Below are positions 17,485-27,189 of a stretch of 64,000 bases of DNA, piece by piece (the first letter of the stretch is position 1; every line of letters starts with the position of its first letter). This DNA is from Halobacillus karajensis (GTDB lineage: Bacteria; Bacillota; Bacilli; Bacillales; Halobacillaceae), in NCBI RefSeq assembly GCF_900108515.1, contig NZ_FNWW01000010.1, forward strand, positions 40,713-104,712, given 5' to 3'. Position numbers and translations under genes: made by a program. The notes beneath the pieces were generated by a model. That model was not told where the DNA came from. It saw nothing but the letters and a program-made list of their open reading frames with translations, and ran no database searches.

Positions 17485-17874
17485 GTGGGAATTTTGACAA
17501 AAACTTACGCACTTCTGATAGGTGTGCTTTTTTTGCTCTCCGGTTGTGGAGGAAACGGACAAGTACTTAACCTCCCCGAAAAGGATGGGGATATCCACTT
17601 TTATGCTTTTGTTGAAGGCGTGTCTAAGGAAAGGGAGACCTCCCCGGAATATGATCGAATCCAGGCACTTGTGATCGAAATGCAAACCAATGAGGCGATT
17701 GATCTTACCCAGGTTGATATTCAAGTCAAGAAAGAGGACACCATAGAGAAATACAAAGAGATTATTGATGGGTTTCCGACCTATGTCCTCCTTGATCATG
17801 AAGGAATCGTTTTGAAAACTTCAAACCTGGATGACGTGCAGGAATATGTGGAAAATACGCGAATTAAGCCTTAA
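17485..17874 (+). CDS. Small lipoprotein, unknown function
   Basis: A 129-residue precursor with a short charged N-terminus, hydrophobic core and lipobox LLSGC (Cys near residue 21), so it should be lipid-anchored outside the membrane. The mature part has GFPTYVLLDHEG near residue 90, resembling a thioredoxin-fold strand-loop, but no CxxC is present. Start is GTG 17485 or TTG 17494. The TSUP permease gene follows by about 30 bases. Confidence 0.65.
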   Translation: MGILTKTYALLIGVLFLLSGCGGNGQVLNLPEKDGDIHFYAFVEGVSKERETSPEYDRIQALVIEMQTNEAIDLTQVDIQVKKEDTIEKYKEIIDGFPTYVLLDHEGIVLKTSNLDDVQEYVENTRIKP

Positions 17875-17907
17875 GGGAACTTCTTTAAGAAAAAAAGGTG
17901 GATGCGT

Positions 17908-18657
17908 ATGACTCTTATCTCATTCCTGGCAATTTTATGTGTAGGTATTAGTGCAGGGTTTATTAATGTCATGGCTGGAGGCGGTTCTTTGTTGACCCTG
18001 CCTATGTTAATCTTCTTTGGGCTGCCCTCAGCGGTGGCAAACGGAACGAATCGGATAGCCTTAATGGCTCAGAATATTGTAGCTATTATTTCCTATCGTA
18101 ATGGCGGTTACTTTGATTGGAAGTTTAGTATAATCCTGGCGGTTCCTGCGCTGATTGGTTCGATCGCAGGCGCCCAAATTGCTATCGCTATGTCTGATGA
18201 ACTTTTTAATCGCATTTTATCTATAGTCATGATCGTAGTATTAGTGATCATCATTTGGAAACCTCATCAAACCTTTTCGGCTAAGGCTATGCAGAAGACC
18301 TTGGGAAGGAAAATAGGGTTAATGATCATCTTTTTTTTAGTGGGGGTATATGGAGGTTTTATCCAGGCTGGTGTTGGCTTTGTCATTATTGCGGCCTTAA
18401 CATTAATGACAGGGTTGTCGTTGGTCAAGATTAATAGTATAAAAGTTTTTATTGTAGCGATCTACACGTTATCGGCTCTTCTTGTTTTTATTATCAATGA
18501 TCAGATTCATTGGGGGTATGGGATGACACTCGCCATTGGCACGAGTATTGGGGCTTTTCTTGGAAGCAAATTTGCCGTCAAGCATGGAGACAAATGGGTA
18601 CAGCGCATTCTTATTGTTGCCGTCGTCGCCATGGCTGTAAAGCTTTTCTTTACATAA
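17908..18657 (+). CDS. TSUP (TauE/SafE) family membrane permease
   Basis: About 249 residues, eight hydrophobic segments in two related halves. The family marker AGFINVMAGGGSLLTLP lies near residue 15, followed by NGTNRIA, and the second half has GVYGGFIQAGVGF. Members move anions such as sulfite, sulfoacetate or sulfonates; substrate unknown here. AAAGGTGG (17894-17901) supports ATG 17908 over 17902. Confidence 0.85.
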   Translation: MTLISFLAILCVGISAGFINVMAGGGSLLTLPMLIFFGLPSAVANGTNRIALMAQNIVAIISYRNGGYFDWKFSIILAVPALIGSIAGAQIAIAMSDELFNRILSIVMIVVLVIIIWKPHQTFSAKAMQKTLGRKIGLMIIFFLVGVYGGFIQAGVGFVIIAALTLMTGLSLVKINSIKVFIVAIYTLSALLVFIINDQIHWGYGMTLAIGTSIGAFLGSKFAVKHGDKWVQRILIVAVVAMAVKLFFT

Positions 18658-18738
18658 ATCATTGGGATACCTGTCATACTATTGGATAAATGGAGGGGAA
18701 AGAAGACGAATCATCGGCCCATCCCTTAAGGGAATAGA

Positions 18739-18770
18739 GAAACCCGGCCAGGTATTCTGGTCGGGTTTTT
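18739..18770 (+). terminator. Intrinsic terminator after the TSUP gene
   Basis: AAACCCGGCCAG pairs with CTGG.CGGGTTTTT. Confidence 0.85.
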
Positions 18771-18818
18771 GAATGGTCCAGGAAGAAGGAAAAAACTTCT
18801 GCTGTTTTTTACAGCCTC

Positions 18819-19286
18819 TTAAAGGGCTGGTGTCGGGGTCGGCTCCGCATACCCACTTTCATAGGCAGCATCAATCTTGTCTCTAATTTCTTTTATTGAT
18901 TTCCCTTGTTGATAGTCGACGATTGATTGAGCTGCAATATCAAGACACACGCCACATTTTGTGCCATGATCATCCCAAACGATCCTTCCATCTTCCTTAT
19001 TTTCATGGATAAAGCAATCATAGTTGTCTCGGTGGCCTACACTTTCCCCACATCCACAGTAACAAGGGATATTTTCCAACAGCTTCTTGTTTTTTGCCGC
19101 AGCCATATAGATGGTGTGCATCTCCTCTGGCTTTTCGTCCATAAATGCAGGGAGTGTATCCATCGACGCGGTTTCTTCACGAATATCGCCGTTTACATGT
19201 TCCACGTGGTTTTCCTCTTCAGAAGTACACCCGGATAAGGACGTCCCTATGAGAAGTGTAAGAATAAGCAGTATGGATTTTTTCAT
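18819..19286 (-). CDS. PCYCGC-motif lipoprotein
   Basis: A 155-residue precursor. Signal peptide with lipobox LSGC (Cys near residue 20), a linker, then the family motif PCYCGCGESVGHRDNYDCF near residues 74-92 and a second pair CGVCLDIA near 112. The six or so cysteines suggest metal or heme binding or disulfides; no function is established to my knowledge. AGAGGGG precedes the ATG. Confidence 0.8.
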   Translation of the reverse strand: MKKSILLILTLLIGTSLSGCTSEEENHVEHVNGDIREETASMDTLPAFMDEKPEEMHTIYMAAAKNKKLLENIPCYCGCGESVGHRDNYDCFIHENKEDGRIVWDDHGTKCGVCLDIAAQSIVDYQQGKSIKEIRDKIDAAYESGYAEPTPTPAL

Positions 19287-19412
19287 AAAAGTAGTCCCCT
19301 CTAATATTGTGATAGTTTCATCTTAAAGAGGGGGGGAAGAAGTTTCAATGCTTTTCTAGAAAGTTAGATCATCTGTCACAAATATTTAATAGGATGACGT
19401 TGCCCTCTTCTT

Positions 19413-19447
19413 GTAAAAAAAGCGCAAACTTTTACATAAGTTTGCGC
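19413..19447 (-). terminator. Intrinsic terminator of the siderophore-binding protein gene
   Basis: On the minus strand GCGCAAACTT pairs with AGTTTGCGC and runs into seven T. Confidence 0.85.
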
Positions 19448-19460
19448 AAATGTTGATTTC

Positions 19461-20405
19461 TTATTTACTTAACGTCTCAACGACCTGATCGATAGTCATT
19501 TCGTGTGCGATGGCACCGTCGATCGTCCAATGACTCGGATCATTCATTTGATAGACTTGGTTATTCTTAGCTGCAGGGGTATTCTGCCAAACGGAACTGT
19601 TTTCTAATATTTCGAAACCAGGTTCCCCTTCATTTCCGATAAGAAACACGTGATCGGCGTCTAGTTGTCCCAATTTTTCGAGAGAAATTGGATTCCATTC
19701 TTCTCCTTGTTCTGGAAGGTTCTGAATGAATTCAGGCTGGGCAATGCCCATGTCATCGTAGAAAATATTAGCACCATAGCGGTTTTTATCGAATACGTAG
19801 AACTGTTCGCCCATGGTCCAGATGAAAGCGACGGATTCGTCCCCTATGCTATCTTTCAGTTTATCGGAAGCTTCCTCGACCTTCTGGTCAAAATCAGTAA
19901 GAACTTGTTCGGCTTTCTCTTCTTTGTCCAGAATTTCACCCATTGTCGTCAGCTGATCTCGCCAATCTGCACTTGTCTTTTGTTCATAGACATAGGTGGG
20001 GGCGATGGCACTATAGTCTTCATAGCTTCCATTTTGCATAATAGAAGGGGAGCTGAAGATAATGAGGTCCGGATTTTGTTCAAGGGTTTGTTCTAGCGGA
20101 AGATCCCACCCGATTTTAGGAACATCTTTCAATTGTGGCTGTAGATAGTCAAGAACAGTCTCACCTAAAGACCATTGTGCCACAGGCTTTTCATCTAAGG
20201 CAATAAGGGAGTCTTCTAAGTATGGAGCAAGAATCCGCTCAGGGTTATCGGGCAGGGTAATTTCTCCTTCGGCATGTGTCAGTGTGCGTTCATCTGTTTT
20301 TTCATTACTGGAAGAGGATGAGGGCTTTTCGTCACTGCTACATCCGGCAACAGCTAGAATAAGGAGTAGAACACCAGTTATATATAAGAATGCTTTTTTC
20401 GACAT
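19461..20405 (-). CDS. Siderophore-binding lipoprotein (YfiY/FhuD type)
   Basis: A 314-residue type III periplasmic-binding-like protein. Signal peptide with lipobox VAGC (Cys 22), a serine-rich linker, then TLTHAEGEITLPDNPERILAP typical of this class, and a single long helix linking two lobes. It captures ferric siderophore outside the membrane and passes it to the divergent permeases. A near-perfect AGGAGG precedes the ATG. Expression is expected to be Fur-repressed through the box at 20436. Hydroxamate or citrate-type substrate is inferred from resemblance to YfiY. Confidence 0.85.
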   Translation of the reverse strand: MSKKAFLYITGVLLLILAVAGCSSDEKPSSSSSNEKTDERTLTHAEGEITLPDNPERILAPYLEDSLIALDEKPVAQWSLGETVLDYLQPQLKDVPKIGWDLPLEQTLEQNPDLIIFSSPSIMQNGSYEDYSAIAPTYVYEQKTSADWRDQLTTMGEILDKEEKAEQVLTDFDQKVEEASDKLKDSIGDESVAFIWTMGEQFYVFDKNRYGANIFYDDMGIAQPEFIQNLPEQGEEWNPISLEKLGQLDADHVFLIGNEGEPGFEILENSSVWQNTPAAKNNQVYQMNDPSHWTIDGAIAHEMTIDQVVETLSK

Positions 20406-20435
20406 TTATTGTGCCTCCTAAGAAATTTATGATAA

Positions 20436-20454
20436 GATAATGATAATCATTATC
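20436..20454. promoter_or_regulatory. Fur box in the divergent siderophore promoter
   Basis: The 19 bases match the classical Fur consensus GATAATGATAATCATTATC exactly. It lies between the binding-protein gene and the permease genes and can control both. Confidence 0.95.
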
Positions 20455-20502
20455 ACTAGAAGTGTCAATACTAAGCAAGATACATAGAAAGGGTTGCTGG
20501 CA

Positions 20503-21549
20503 GTGGGGGAGCGAAGAGAACGTAGATATACAAAAATAGGCCAAGGGCAGAAAGGATATTGGCAGATAGGTCTGTTAGCTGCTGGGATTATTGTCTTGTT
20601 AGCTTTTTCAATGGCCTTATCAATTTCTGTCGGTGCCGCGTCTATTAACTTGGGGACGGTTTGGGAAGCTTTGTTTGCTTTTTCCCCTGATTCTCCTGAT
20701 CATGCAGTAATCCGAGAATTGCGGTTGCCCCGAGCATTGGCGGGTGCGCTTGTGGGTGCATTTTTAGCTGTATCGGGAGCGATTATGCAAGGGCTGACAC
20801 GAAACCCGCTCGCTTCTCCCTCTATCATGGGGGTAACTCACGGGGCCGCATTTGCTTTGATTATCGCCATCGTTTTCTTTCCAGCGATCAGTAATATCGG
20901 CATGACATTGGCTGCTTTTATCGGTGCAGGTCTCGGAGTTATTCTTGTGTTCACTATAGGTTCCTTGTCCAAAGGAGGATTGACACCTGCGAAGTTAGCG
21001 CTTGCGGGTGTAGCCATCGGTGGGATGCTCAGTTCTTTATCTTCCGCGATCTCTTTACACTTTCAAGTCGCTAAACAGATGAGCTTTTGGTATGCAGGAG
21101 GATTAACGGCAACCGATTGGGTTTCTGTCCATATTCTATTAGCAGCGGGTGTGGTCGGTTTGACCATGGCCTTATTCATCTCTCGGTCTGTAACTCTATT
21201 GAGCCTGGGAGATGATGTATCTAAAGGTTTAGGCCAAAACACGATGGTTGTGAAGGTGCTAGGAGTTATCGTTGTATTTATTTTAACGGGTGCAGCTGTT
21301 TCTGTTGCAGGAACTGTCGGTTTTATAGGGCTCGTTATTCCGCATATTGCCCGGTTTCTAGTTGGTACAGATTATCGCCTGATTATTCCTGTATCGGCGC
21401 TGTTCGGCAGTTTATTGCTCGTATTATCAGATATTGGGGCCAAGCTTTTGAATGCCCCCTTTGAAACACCGGTAGGAGCCATTACAGCATGCATAGGCGT
21501 ACCGTTTTTCTTGTATTTGGCTCGTAACGAAGGGGGGAGAAATCTATGA
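20503..21549 (+). CDS. FecCD-type siderophore permease, first subunit
   Basis: About 348 residues with roughly nine hydrophobic segments. FecCD landmarks: RELRLPRALAGALVGAFLAVSG near residue 75, GLTRNPLASPSIMGVTHGA, LAGVAIGGMLSS, and the coupling stretch VSVAGTVGFIGLVIPHIAR near 270. It forms a dimer with the next gene. AAAGGG at 20488-20493 fits the GTG at 20503 better than TTG 20494. The stop overlaps the next ATG (ATGA). Confidence 0.9.
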   Translation: MGERRERRYTKIGQGQKGYWQIGLLAAGIIVLLAFSMALSISVGAASINLGTVWEALFAFSPDSPDHAVIRELRLPRALAGALVGAFLAVSGAIMQGLTRNPLASPSIMGVTHGAAFALIIAIVFFPAISNIGMTLAAFIGAGLGVILVFTIGSLSKGGLTPAKLALAGVAIGGMLSSLSSAISLHFQVAKQMSFWYAGGLTATDWVSVHILLAAGVVGLTMALFISRSVTLLSLGDDVSKGLGQNTMVVKVLGVIVVFILTGAAVSVAGTVGFIGLVIPHIARFLVGTDYRLIIPVSALFGSLLLVLSDIGAKLLNAPFETPVGAITACIGVPFFLYLARNEGGRNL

Positions 21550-22547
21550 GCAACAAGCGTTATCCGTTACTAATTTCAGCCCTCTTTCTGTTTTTATGCG
21601 TAATGGTACTGGTCAGTCTCAATATGGGGGTCGTTAAAATAGCTCCCCTTGATGTTTTTCGGACGTTGATTGGCCAGGGAACGGAACGCCAGGAGTTAGT
21701 GCTTTTTAATTTTCGATTACCCACAGTGGTCCTTGCCTTGTTTGTAGGGGCAGGTCTTGCCGTTTCGGGGGCAATACTGCAAGGGGTCACTCAAAACGAC
21801 CTTGCTGAGCCAGGTATTCTCGGGATTAATACAGGGGCTGGATTAGCTGTCATTCTTTATATTTTCTTTTTTCAACAGTCGATGACGAGCGTTAGTGATC
21901 TGGGGATATATTTCCTTCCTCTCTTTGCATTTGGCGGGGCTTTGGCTGCTGCATTGATCATTTATGCACTTGCATGGGAAAAGGGGATTCACCCCATTCG
22001 TCTCCTGCTTGTCGGTATTGGAGTAAATGCCGGATTTAGTGCGGTACTGATGATATTCCAGGTGAAAATGAACCCACAGGATTTTAGTCAAGCTCTTGTT
22101 TGGCTTGCTGGGGATTTATGGATGGGCAATTGGAATCTAGTCTTAGCTGTTGTCCCGGCTATTGTGGTCCTGATCGGATGGACATTGTACAAATCACGAA
22201 CATTGAATGCTATGAACTTGGGAGATTCGGTATCTATGGGACTTGGAGTCCGTGTAGAGAAAGAGCGGGGCGTATTCTTGATCCTTGCCGTTGGTCTAGC
22301 TGGATTGTCAGTGGCCGCTGGGGGCGGCATTGCTTTTCTAGGGTTGGTAGCTCCTCATATAGCACGCCGGATTGTCGGCCCTGGTCATGAACGCATGATC
22401 CCAGTGGCTTCTTTAATCGGGGCGGTGTTATTGGTAACAGCGGACATGATAGGAAAAAATATTATTGCTCCTGCTGAAATTCCTGTAGGGATTATCGTTT
22501 CCCTTGTAAGTACCCCGTACTTTGTTTACCTGCTTATGAAAACTTGA
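21546..22547 (+). CDS. FecCD-type siderophore permease, second subunit
   Basis: 333 residues, same fold: FNFRLPTVVLALFVGAGLAVSG near residue 60, LQGVTQNDLAEPGILG, LLVGIGVNAGFS, and GIAFLGLVAPHIARRIVG near 265. Translationally coupled to the first permease. No FecE-type ATPase is encoded in the window; in Bacillus subtilis the similar YfiZ-YfhA pair borrows the YusV ATPase, so a shared ATPase is expected here too. Confidence 0.9.
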   Translation: MSNKRYPLLISALFLFLCVMVLVSLNMGVVKIAPLDVFRTLIGQGTERQELVLFNFRLPTVVLALFVGAGLAVSGAILQGVTQNDLAEPGILGINTGAGLAVILYIFFFQQSMTSVSDLGIYFLPLFAFGGALAAALIIYALAWEKGIHPIRLLLVGIGVNAGFSAVLMIFQVKMNPQDFSQALVWLAGDLWMGNWNLVLAVVPAIVVLIGWTLYKSRTLNAMNLGDSVSMGLGVRVEKERGVFLILAVGLAGLSVAAGGGIAFLGLVAPHIARRIVGPGHERMIPVASLIGAVLLVTADMIGKNIIAPAEIPVGIIVSLVSTPYFVYLLMKT

Positions 22548-22568
22548 TAGAAAAGGAGCCTTTACGTA

Positions 22569-23546
22569 ATGGATGAAATCTATGATGTAACCGTGATTGG
22601 TGGAGGAACGACAGGTCTTTATTCGGCTTTTTACAGTGGAATGAGGGACTTAAAAACGAAGGTAATTGAATATCAGCCTCAATTTGGTGGGAAGGTCTCC
22701 TTCTTCTATCCCGAGAAAAAGATCTATGATGTTGGCGGTTTACCTGGCATTAGAGGAGAGGACCTTGCCTCAAACGTTACAGAACAAGCAGCGAGTGTGG
22801 ATACGACTTTTGTTACAGGTGTAAAAATAACATCTATGGCTAAGCGGCAAGATGATATTTTTATCTTAAAAACGGAAAATGGGGAAGAGCACTTCTCTAA
22901 AACAGTGCTGATTGCTTCAGGTCTCGGTACATTTAAAATGCAGCCGCTGAGTGTGAAAGGAAGCGCACAGTATGATGGAAGACAAATTCATTATACGATT
23001 CAACATCTGGAACAGTACCGCGGTCAAAAGGTAGGAGTAATCTCACAGAACCGTGTGGGTATTGACTGGGCACTTGCGCTTGAAGCTGTGGCTGAGGAAG
23101 TTCATCTTTTAAATCGCGGGGATGAATTTAAAGCTGTGTATAAGTACGATTTGGAGAAGTTGGAAGCGTCTACTGTCAATGTTTATAAAAATTTAACGAT
23201 TGAGGAACTGCGAGGAGCGGATGTAATGAAAGAAGCGGTTCTTTCAAACGGAGCGGTCCTGGACATCGACCACTTACTCATCTATGAAGGATTGCAAATC
23301 GATAAAAGCATGTATGAGGAGTGGGGACTGGAAACAGACAAAGGCCGAATTCCTGTTGGCACTGATATGTGCACAAGTATCAGCGGTGTATTTGTCGCTG
23401 GGGATGCAGCTGTCTATCCTTCTAAAACGATGTTGATCGCTTCAGGTTTTAATGAAGCGATGACTGCTGTAAATAGTGCAGCTAAGTACTTGGATCCGAA
23501 AGCGAAATCCCAAGTATACAGTACAGTGATCTATAAACATCAATAA
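22569..23546 (+). CDS. Ferredoxin/flavodoxin--NADP reductase (YumC/YcgT type)
   Basis: A 325-residue thioredoxin-reductase-like flavoprotein: FAD-binding VTVIGGGTTGLYSAFYSG near residue 8, GGKVSFFYPEKKIYDVGG, and a second FAD contact SGVFVAGDAA near 277. It lacks the CxxC of thioredoxin reductase, as expected for the FNR2 class. It starts 21 bases after the second permease with a good AAAGGAG site, so it is in the Fur-controlled operon and may supply electrons to release iron from the siderophore; that role is inferred. Confidence 0.88.
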   Translation: MDEIYDVTVIGGGTTGLYSAFYSGMRDLKTKVIEYQPQFGGKVSFFYPEKKIYDVGGLPGIRGEDLASNVTEQAASVDTTFVTGVKITSMAKRQDDIFILKTENGEEHFSKTVLIASGLGTFKMQPLSVKGSAQYDGRQIHYTIQHLEQYRGQKVGVISQNRVGIDWALALEAVAEEVHLLNRGDEFKAVYKYDLEKLEASTVNVYKNLTIEELRGADVMKEAVLSNGAVLDIDHLLIYEGLQIDKSMYEEWGLETDKGRIPVGTDMCTSISGVFVAGDAAVYPSKTMLIASGFNEAMTAVNSAAKYLDPKAKSQVYSTVIYKHQ

Positions 23547-23548
23547 AA

Positions 23549-23593
23549 GAACCCCCGAATCGCGGCTGACTGTTGCGGTTCGGGGGTTTCTTT
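23549..23593 (+). terminator. Bidirectional terminator, siderophore operon / met operon
   Basis: GAACCCCCGAA.CGC pairs with GCG.TTCGGGGGTTTC; T-rich ends on both strands. Confidence 0.85.
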
Positions 23594-23617
23594 TAGAACG
23601 GCTCTTCGCCAATAAAA

Positions 23618-26600
23618 TTACAACACATTAAAGTAGCGTGCTTCTGGGTGGGCAAAAACCATTGCTGTGACAGACGCTTCTGGTTCCATCATGCACTCTT
23701 CCGTGAGTTCAATGCCGATCTCTTCTGGTCCGATCAACTGGAACAATTTTTTCTGATCATCAAGATCCGGGCAGGCAGGGTAACCAAAGGAATAGCGCTG
23801 TCCTTGGTATTTGGCGGAAAATCGTTCCTGCATAGTAAAATCAACCGGATCCGGGAACCCCCATTTGTCACGCAATTGCTGGTGTATCTGCTCGGCAAGC
23901 CCTTCGGCTGTTTCTAGCGCTAATGCCTGAATAGCATGGCTTTCTAGATAGTGTCCTTGTTCTTTTAACTCGACCGCACGCTTGCGAATTCCTTTGCCGG
24001 CGGTAACGGCGAAGAAACCGACGTAATCCATTTCTCCACTGTCTACAGAACGTAAATAGTCGGCCAGACATAAGAAAGGCTCTTTCTTTTGACGTGGAAA
24101 AGTAAATCGTTCGATTACTGTCTTGTGATCAGTCGAATCGTAAATGAGAACATCATCCCCATCAGACTGGGCAGGGAAAAATCGATACAGGGAAGATGGC
24201 TGGATCCATCTCTCTCTTTTGGCACGAGATAAAAGTTCATCAATGACACCTTTCAGGTGGACAGCTTTTTTGTTGCCCTCAGCCAGAAGTTTGTGGAATT
24301 TCCCTTTCAGACCAAGGTGATGACCAATCAACATCTGCATATTGATGTATGGTTCAATGTGTGCGACCGGATGATCACGAATGATGTGCTTTTCAAAATC
24401 ATGGGGTTTATATACAGGGACGGTTGTAGAAACGGTTGATTTTGGTTTCGTTGCTACAGCAGTCCCGCCCGTATCCCTTGGGGCAGCATTTGCCGCTCGT
24501 GATAAGGCGGCTGCTTGTTTTTCTGCGTGTTCATCAAGGAATTGTCTGCGCTGTTCTTCGTTACTGAGTTGATTTGAGATCGCGAGACCGTCCATGGCAT
24601 CTTTGGCGTAAAGGACGGGACCATCGTACTCTGAGGCAATCTTCGTATGAGTGAATTTTCGAGACAAGGCAGCTCCACCGACAAGAATCGGCAGGGAAAT
24701 GTTCTGTTGTTTCAAGTCCTGCGCGGTGAGAACCATTTGCTGGGCAGATTTCACGAGTAGCCCGGAAAGTCCGACAATCGTTGGCTGCTCTTGTTGGATT
24801 TGCTGAATCAATTCTGCGGGTGTGACCTTGATGCCAAGGTCCACAACCTCAAACCCATTGTTACTCAAAATGATTTCGACAAGATTTTTGCCAATATCAT
24901 GGACGTCTCCCTTCACCGTTGCAAGCAATACTTTTCCTTTTTTATTTGCTGTGTCGTCTTTTTCCATATGTGGTTCAAGATGAGCAACAGATGTCTTCAT
25001 CACTTCGGCACTTTGCAGTACTTCGGCAACGATAAGCTGATTGTCGTTGAATAGACGACCGACTTCTGCCATTCCCTCCATCAATGGTCCATTGATAATC
25101 GAAAGTGGTGTGTCGTATTCCGCCAGAGCTTGATCCAAGTCGGGGAGAAGTCCTTCTTTTGTCCCTTCCACAACATAATGGGAGAGCCGTTCGGCTAGGG
25201 TCATGGTGGAAGTCGGCACCTTCGTTTCCTTTTTCTTCCCTCGATAAAATGCGGTAAATGATGCGAGAGTAGCCTCTTCCGTTTTAAACAGGAGTTCGTC
25301 AGCAAGGTCTATTTCCTTCTGGTCTATGGATGCGTAACGTTCCAACTTCTCTGTATTTACGATCGCATAGTCGAGTCCGGCTTTCGTGCAGTGGTATAAG
25401 TAAACAGCATTCAAAACTTCACGGCCTACAGGTGGAAGGCCGAACGAAACGTTACTGACTCCGAGAACCGTCTGGCAATAAGGGAGGTGTTCTTTGATGA
25501 GACGAATTCCTTCAATGGTTGCTTCTGCAGAACCGATGTACTGTTCATCCCCAGTACCAACCGGAAAAACAAGTGGATCAAAAATAATATCCTTAGGGCT
25601 GATGTTGTATTCTTTTACAAGGATGTCGTGAGAGCGTTTGGCAATTTCAAGCTTACGTTCCGACGTTACAGCCATTCCTTCTTCATCAATGGTCCCGACG
25701 ACTAAAGCCGCTCCATACTGTTTTACGAGAGGGAGGACTTCTTTGAAGCGTTCTTCCCCGTCTTCCAAGTTAATGGAGTTGATTATCACCTTCCCCTGAG
25801 AGTAAGTCAGCGCTTTTTTAATTACTGCGACATCAGTAGAGTCAATGACGAGAGGGACCTTTACTTTATTGACGACTTGCTTCATGAAGGCTTCCATGTC
25901 CTCAATCTCATCGCGGTCTGGATCTGCCAGACAAATGTCGATCACTTGAGCACCTTTCTTAACTTGAGCACGTGCGATTTCAGAAGCCTCTTCGAATTTT
26001 CCTTCCGCAATCAGTCGTTTGAATTTCCTGGATCCAATGACATTGGTACGTTCCCCCACGAGGATTGGCCGATCGCCAGGGTCGTCATAGATTAATGGTT
26101 CAATGCCTGAGACCGCGTGTGCGTGACTCATCGGAGCTTTTCTAGGTGGGAATTCCCGGACAGCTTCTGCAATTGCTCGAATGTGATCGGGTGTTGTTCC
26201 ACAGCAGCCTCCAACTACATTCAGCCATCCTTTCTCTGCAAATCCTGCCACTTTCGCTGCCAGTGATTCCGGTGTTTCATGGTAATGACCTTCTTCATCC
26301 GGCAGACCTGCATTTGGGTAACAGCTGACTGCTGATGTGGCGAGTTCAGATAAAGAGCGAAGGTGATCACGCATGAATTCCGGACCTGTTGCACAATTCA
26401 AACCGACAACGCTTGGTTTCATATGTTCAAGTGAGAGGTAGAAGGCTTCTATGCTTTGTCCGGCAAGTGTCGTACCCATGGGTTCGATGGTTCCGGAAAC
26501 AATCAGCGGCAAATCTTTTTGTAAGGCGTCCTTGGCACGGGTAATTCCGAGAAAGGCGGCCTTTACGTTGAGCATATCCTGTGAGGTTTCTAGCAGCAGC

Positions 26601-27073
26601 AGGTCCACACCGCCATGAATAAGTCCGCGTGCCTGTTCTTCATATCCTTCTGCCAATGCTTCAAACGTGGTCCCTCCTGTAACAGAGAGGGTTTTTGTTG
26701 TTGGCCCCATGGCACCAGCCACATATCGTGGATGATCAGATGTGCTGAAACGTTCCGCTGCTTTCTTTGCAATTTTTGCTGCCTCGGTATTGATTTGTTC
26801 AGCCAGGTGGCCGAGGTGGTATTCGTCCAAAACGAGGTTTGTTGCACCGAATGTGTTGGTTTCGATGATATCTGCTCCTGCCTCAAGGTAACGAGAATGA
26901 ATGGAATCGAGCAGATCAGGATAAGTGAGGTTCAAGTATTCATTGCATCCATCATACTCTTCACCACCAAAATCTCCGGGGGAGAGGTCAGCTTCCTGAA
27001 GCATCGTCCCCATTGCTCCATCGAGAATGAGGATTCTTTTGTGCAGCTGTTCTTCAAACCATGTTGATGCCAT
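23618..27073 (-). CDS. metH: Cobalamin-dependent methionine synthase
   Basis: A 1151-residue enzyme with all four modules. Homocysteine-binding barrel (about 1-320) with GAMGTMLQ and the zinc cysteines in NCATGP and [11 protein letters not shown]. Pterin (methyl-folate) barrel (about 345-620) with ERTNVIGSRKF. Cobalamin module (about 640-860) with DVHDIGKN, whose His is the lower B12 ligand. C-terminal reactivation domain with adenosyl-methionine site. It transfers methyl from methyl-folate to homocysteine. Start is the ATG at 27073, after AAAGGAAG; the frame extends 14 codons upstream without a site. Last gene of the met operon. Confidence 0.95.
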   Translation of the reverse strand: MASTWFEEQLHKRILILDGAMGTMLQEADLSPGDFGGEEYDGCNEYLNLTYPDLLDSIHSRYLEAGADIIETNTFGATNLVLDEYHLGHLAEQINTEAAKIAKKAAERFSTSDHPRYVAGAMGPTTKTLSVTGGTTFEALAEGYEEQARGLIHGGVDLLLLETSQDMLNVKAAFLGITRAKDALQKDLPLIVSGTIEPMGTTLAGQSIEAFYLSLEHMKPSVVGLNCATGPEFMRDHLRSLSELATSAVSCYPNAGLPDEEGHYHETPESLAAKVAGFAEKGWLNVVGGCCGTTPDHIRAIAEAVREFPPRKAPMSHAHAVSGIEPLIYDDPGDRPILVGERTNVIGSRKFKRLIAEGKFEEASEIARAQVKKGAQVIDICLADPDRDEIEDMEAFMKQVVNKVKVPLVIDSTDVAVIKKALTYSQGKVIINSINLEDGEERFKEVLPLVKQYGAALVVGTIDEEGMAVTSERKLEIAKRSHDILVKEYNISPKDIIFDPLVFPVGTGDEQYIGSAEATIEGIRLIKEHLPYCQTVLGVSNVSFGLPPVGREVLNAVYLYHCTKAGLDYAIVNTEKLERYASIDQKEIDLADELLFKTEEATLASFTAFYRGKKKETKVPTSTMTLAERLSHYVVEGTKEGLLPDLDQALAEYDTPLSIINGPLMEGMAEVGRLFNDNQLIVAEVLQSAEVMKTSVAHLEPHMEKDDTANKKGKVLLATVKGDVHDIGKNLVEIILSNNGFEVVDLGIKVTPAELIQQIQQEQPTIVGLSGLLVKSAQQMVLTAQDLKQQNISLPILVGGAALSRKFTHTKIASEYDGPVLYAKDAMDGLAISNQLSNEEQRRQFLDEHAEKQAAALSRAANAAPRDTGGTAVATKPKSTVSTTVPVYKPHDFEKHIIRDHPVAHIEPYINMQMLIGHHLGLKGKFHKLLAEGNKKAVHLKGVIDELLSRAKRERWIQPSSLYRFFPAQSDGDDVLIYDSTDHKTVIERFTFPRQKKEPFLCLADYLRSVDSGEMDYVGFFAVTAGKGIRKRAVELKEQGHYLESHAIQALALETAEGLAEQIHQQLRDKWGFPDPVDFTMQERFSAKYQGQRYSFGYPACPDLDDQKKLFQLIGPEEIGIELTEECMMEPEASVTAMVFAHPEARYFNVL

Positions 27074-27189
27074 TGGAAATCTTCCTTTCACGTTAAAAAA
27101 AGTAAGTGAGCTCAAATTCAGATGAAAAGAACCTGACTTTTCCTTGGGGAGATCCAGGAATTTCCGTGATCTGAGCCATACAAATTTGT

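Noticed and set aside
27074..27189. Second SAM riboswitch between yitJ and metH
   Set aside because: Only 115 bases and none of the S-box core sequences; metH is read from the upstream operon.
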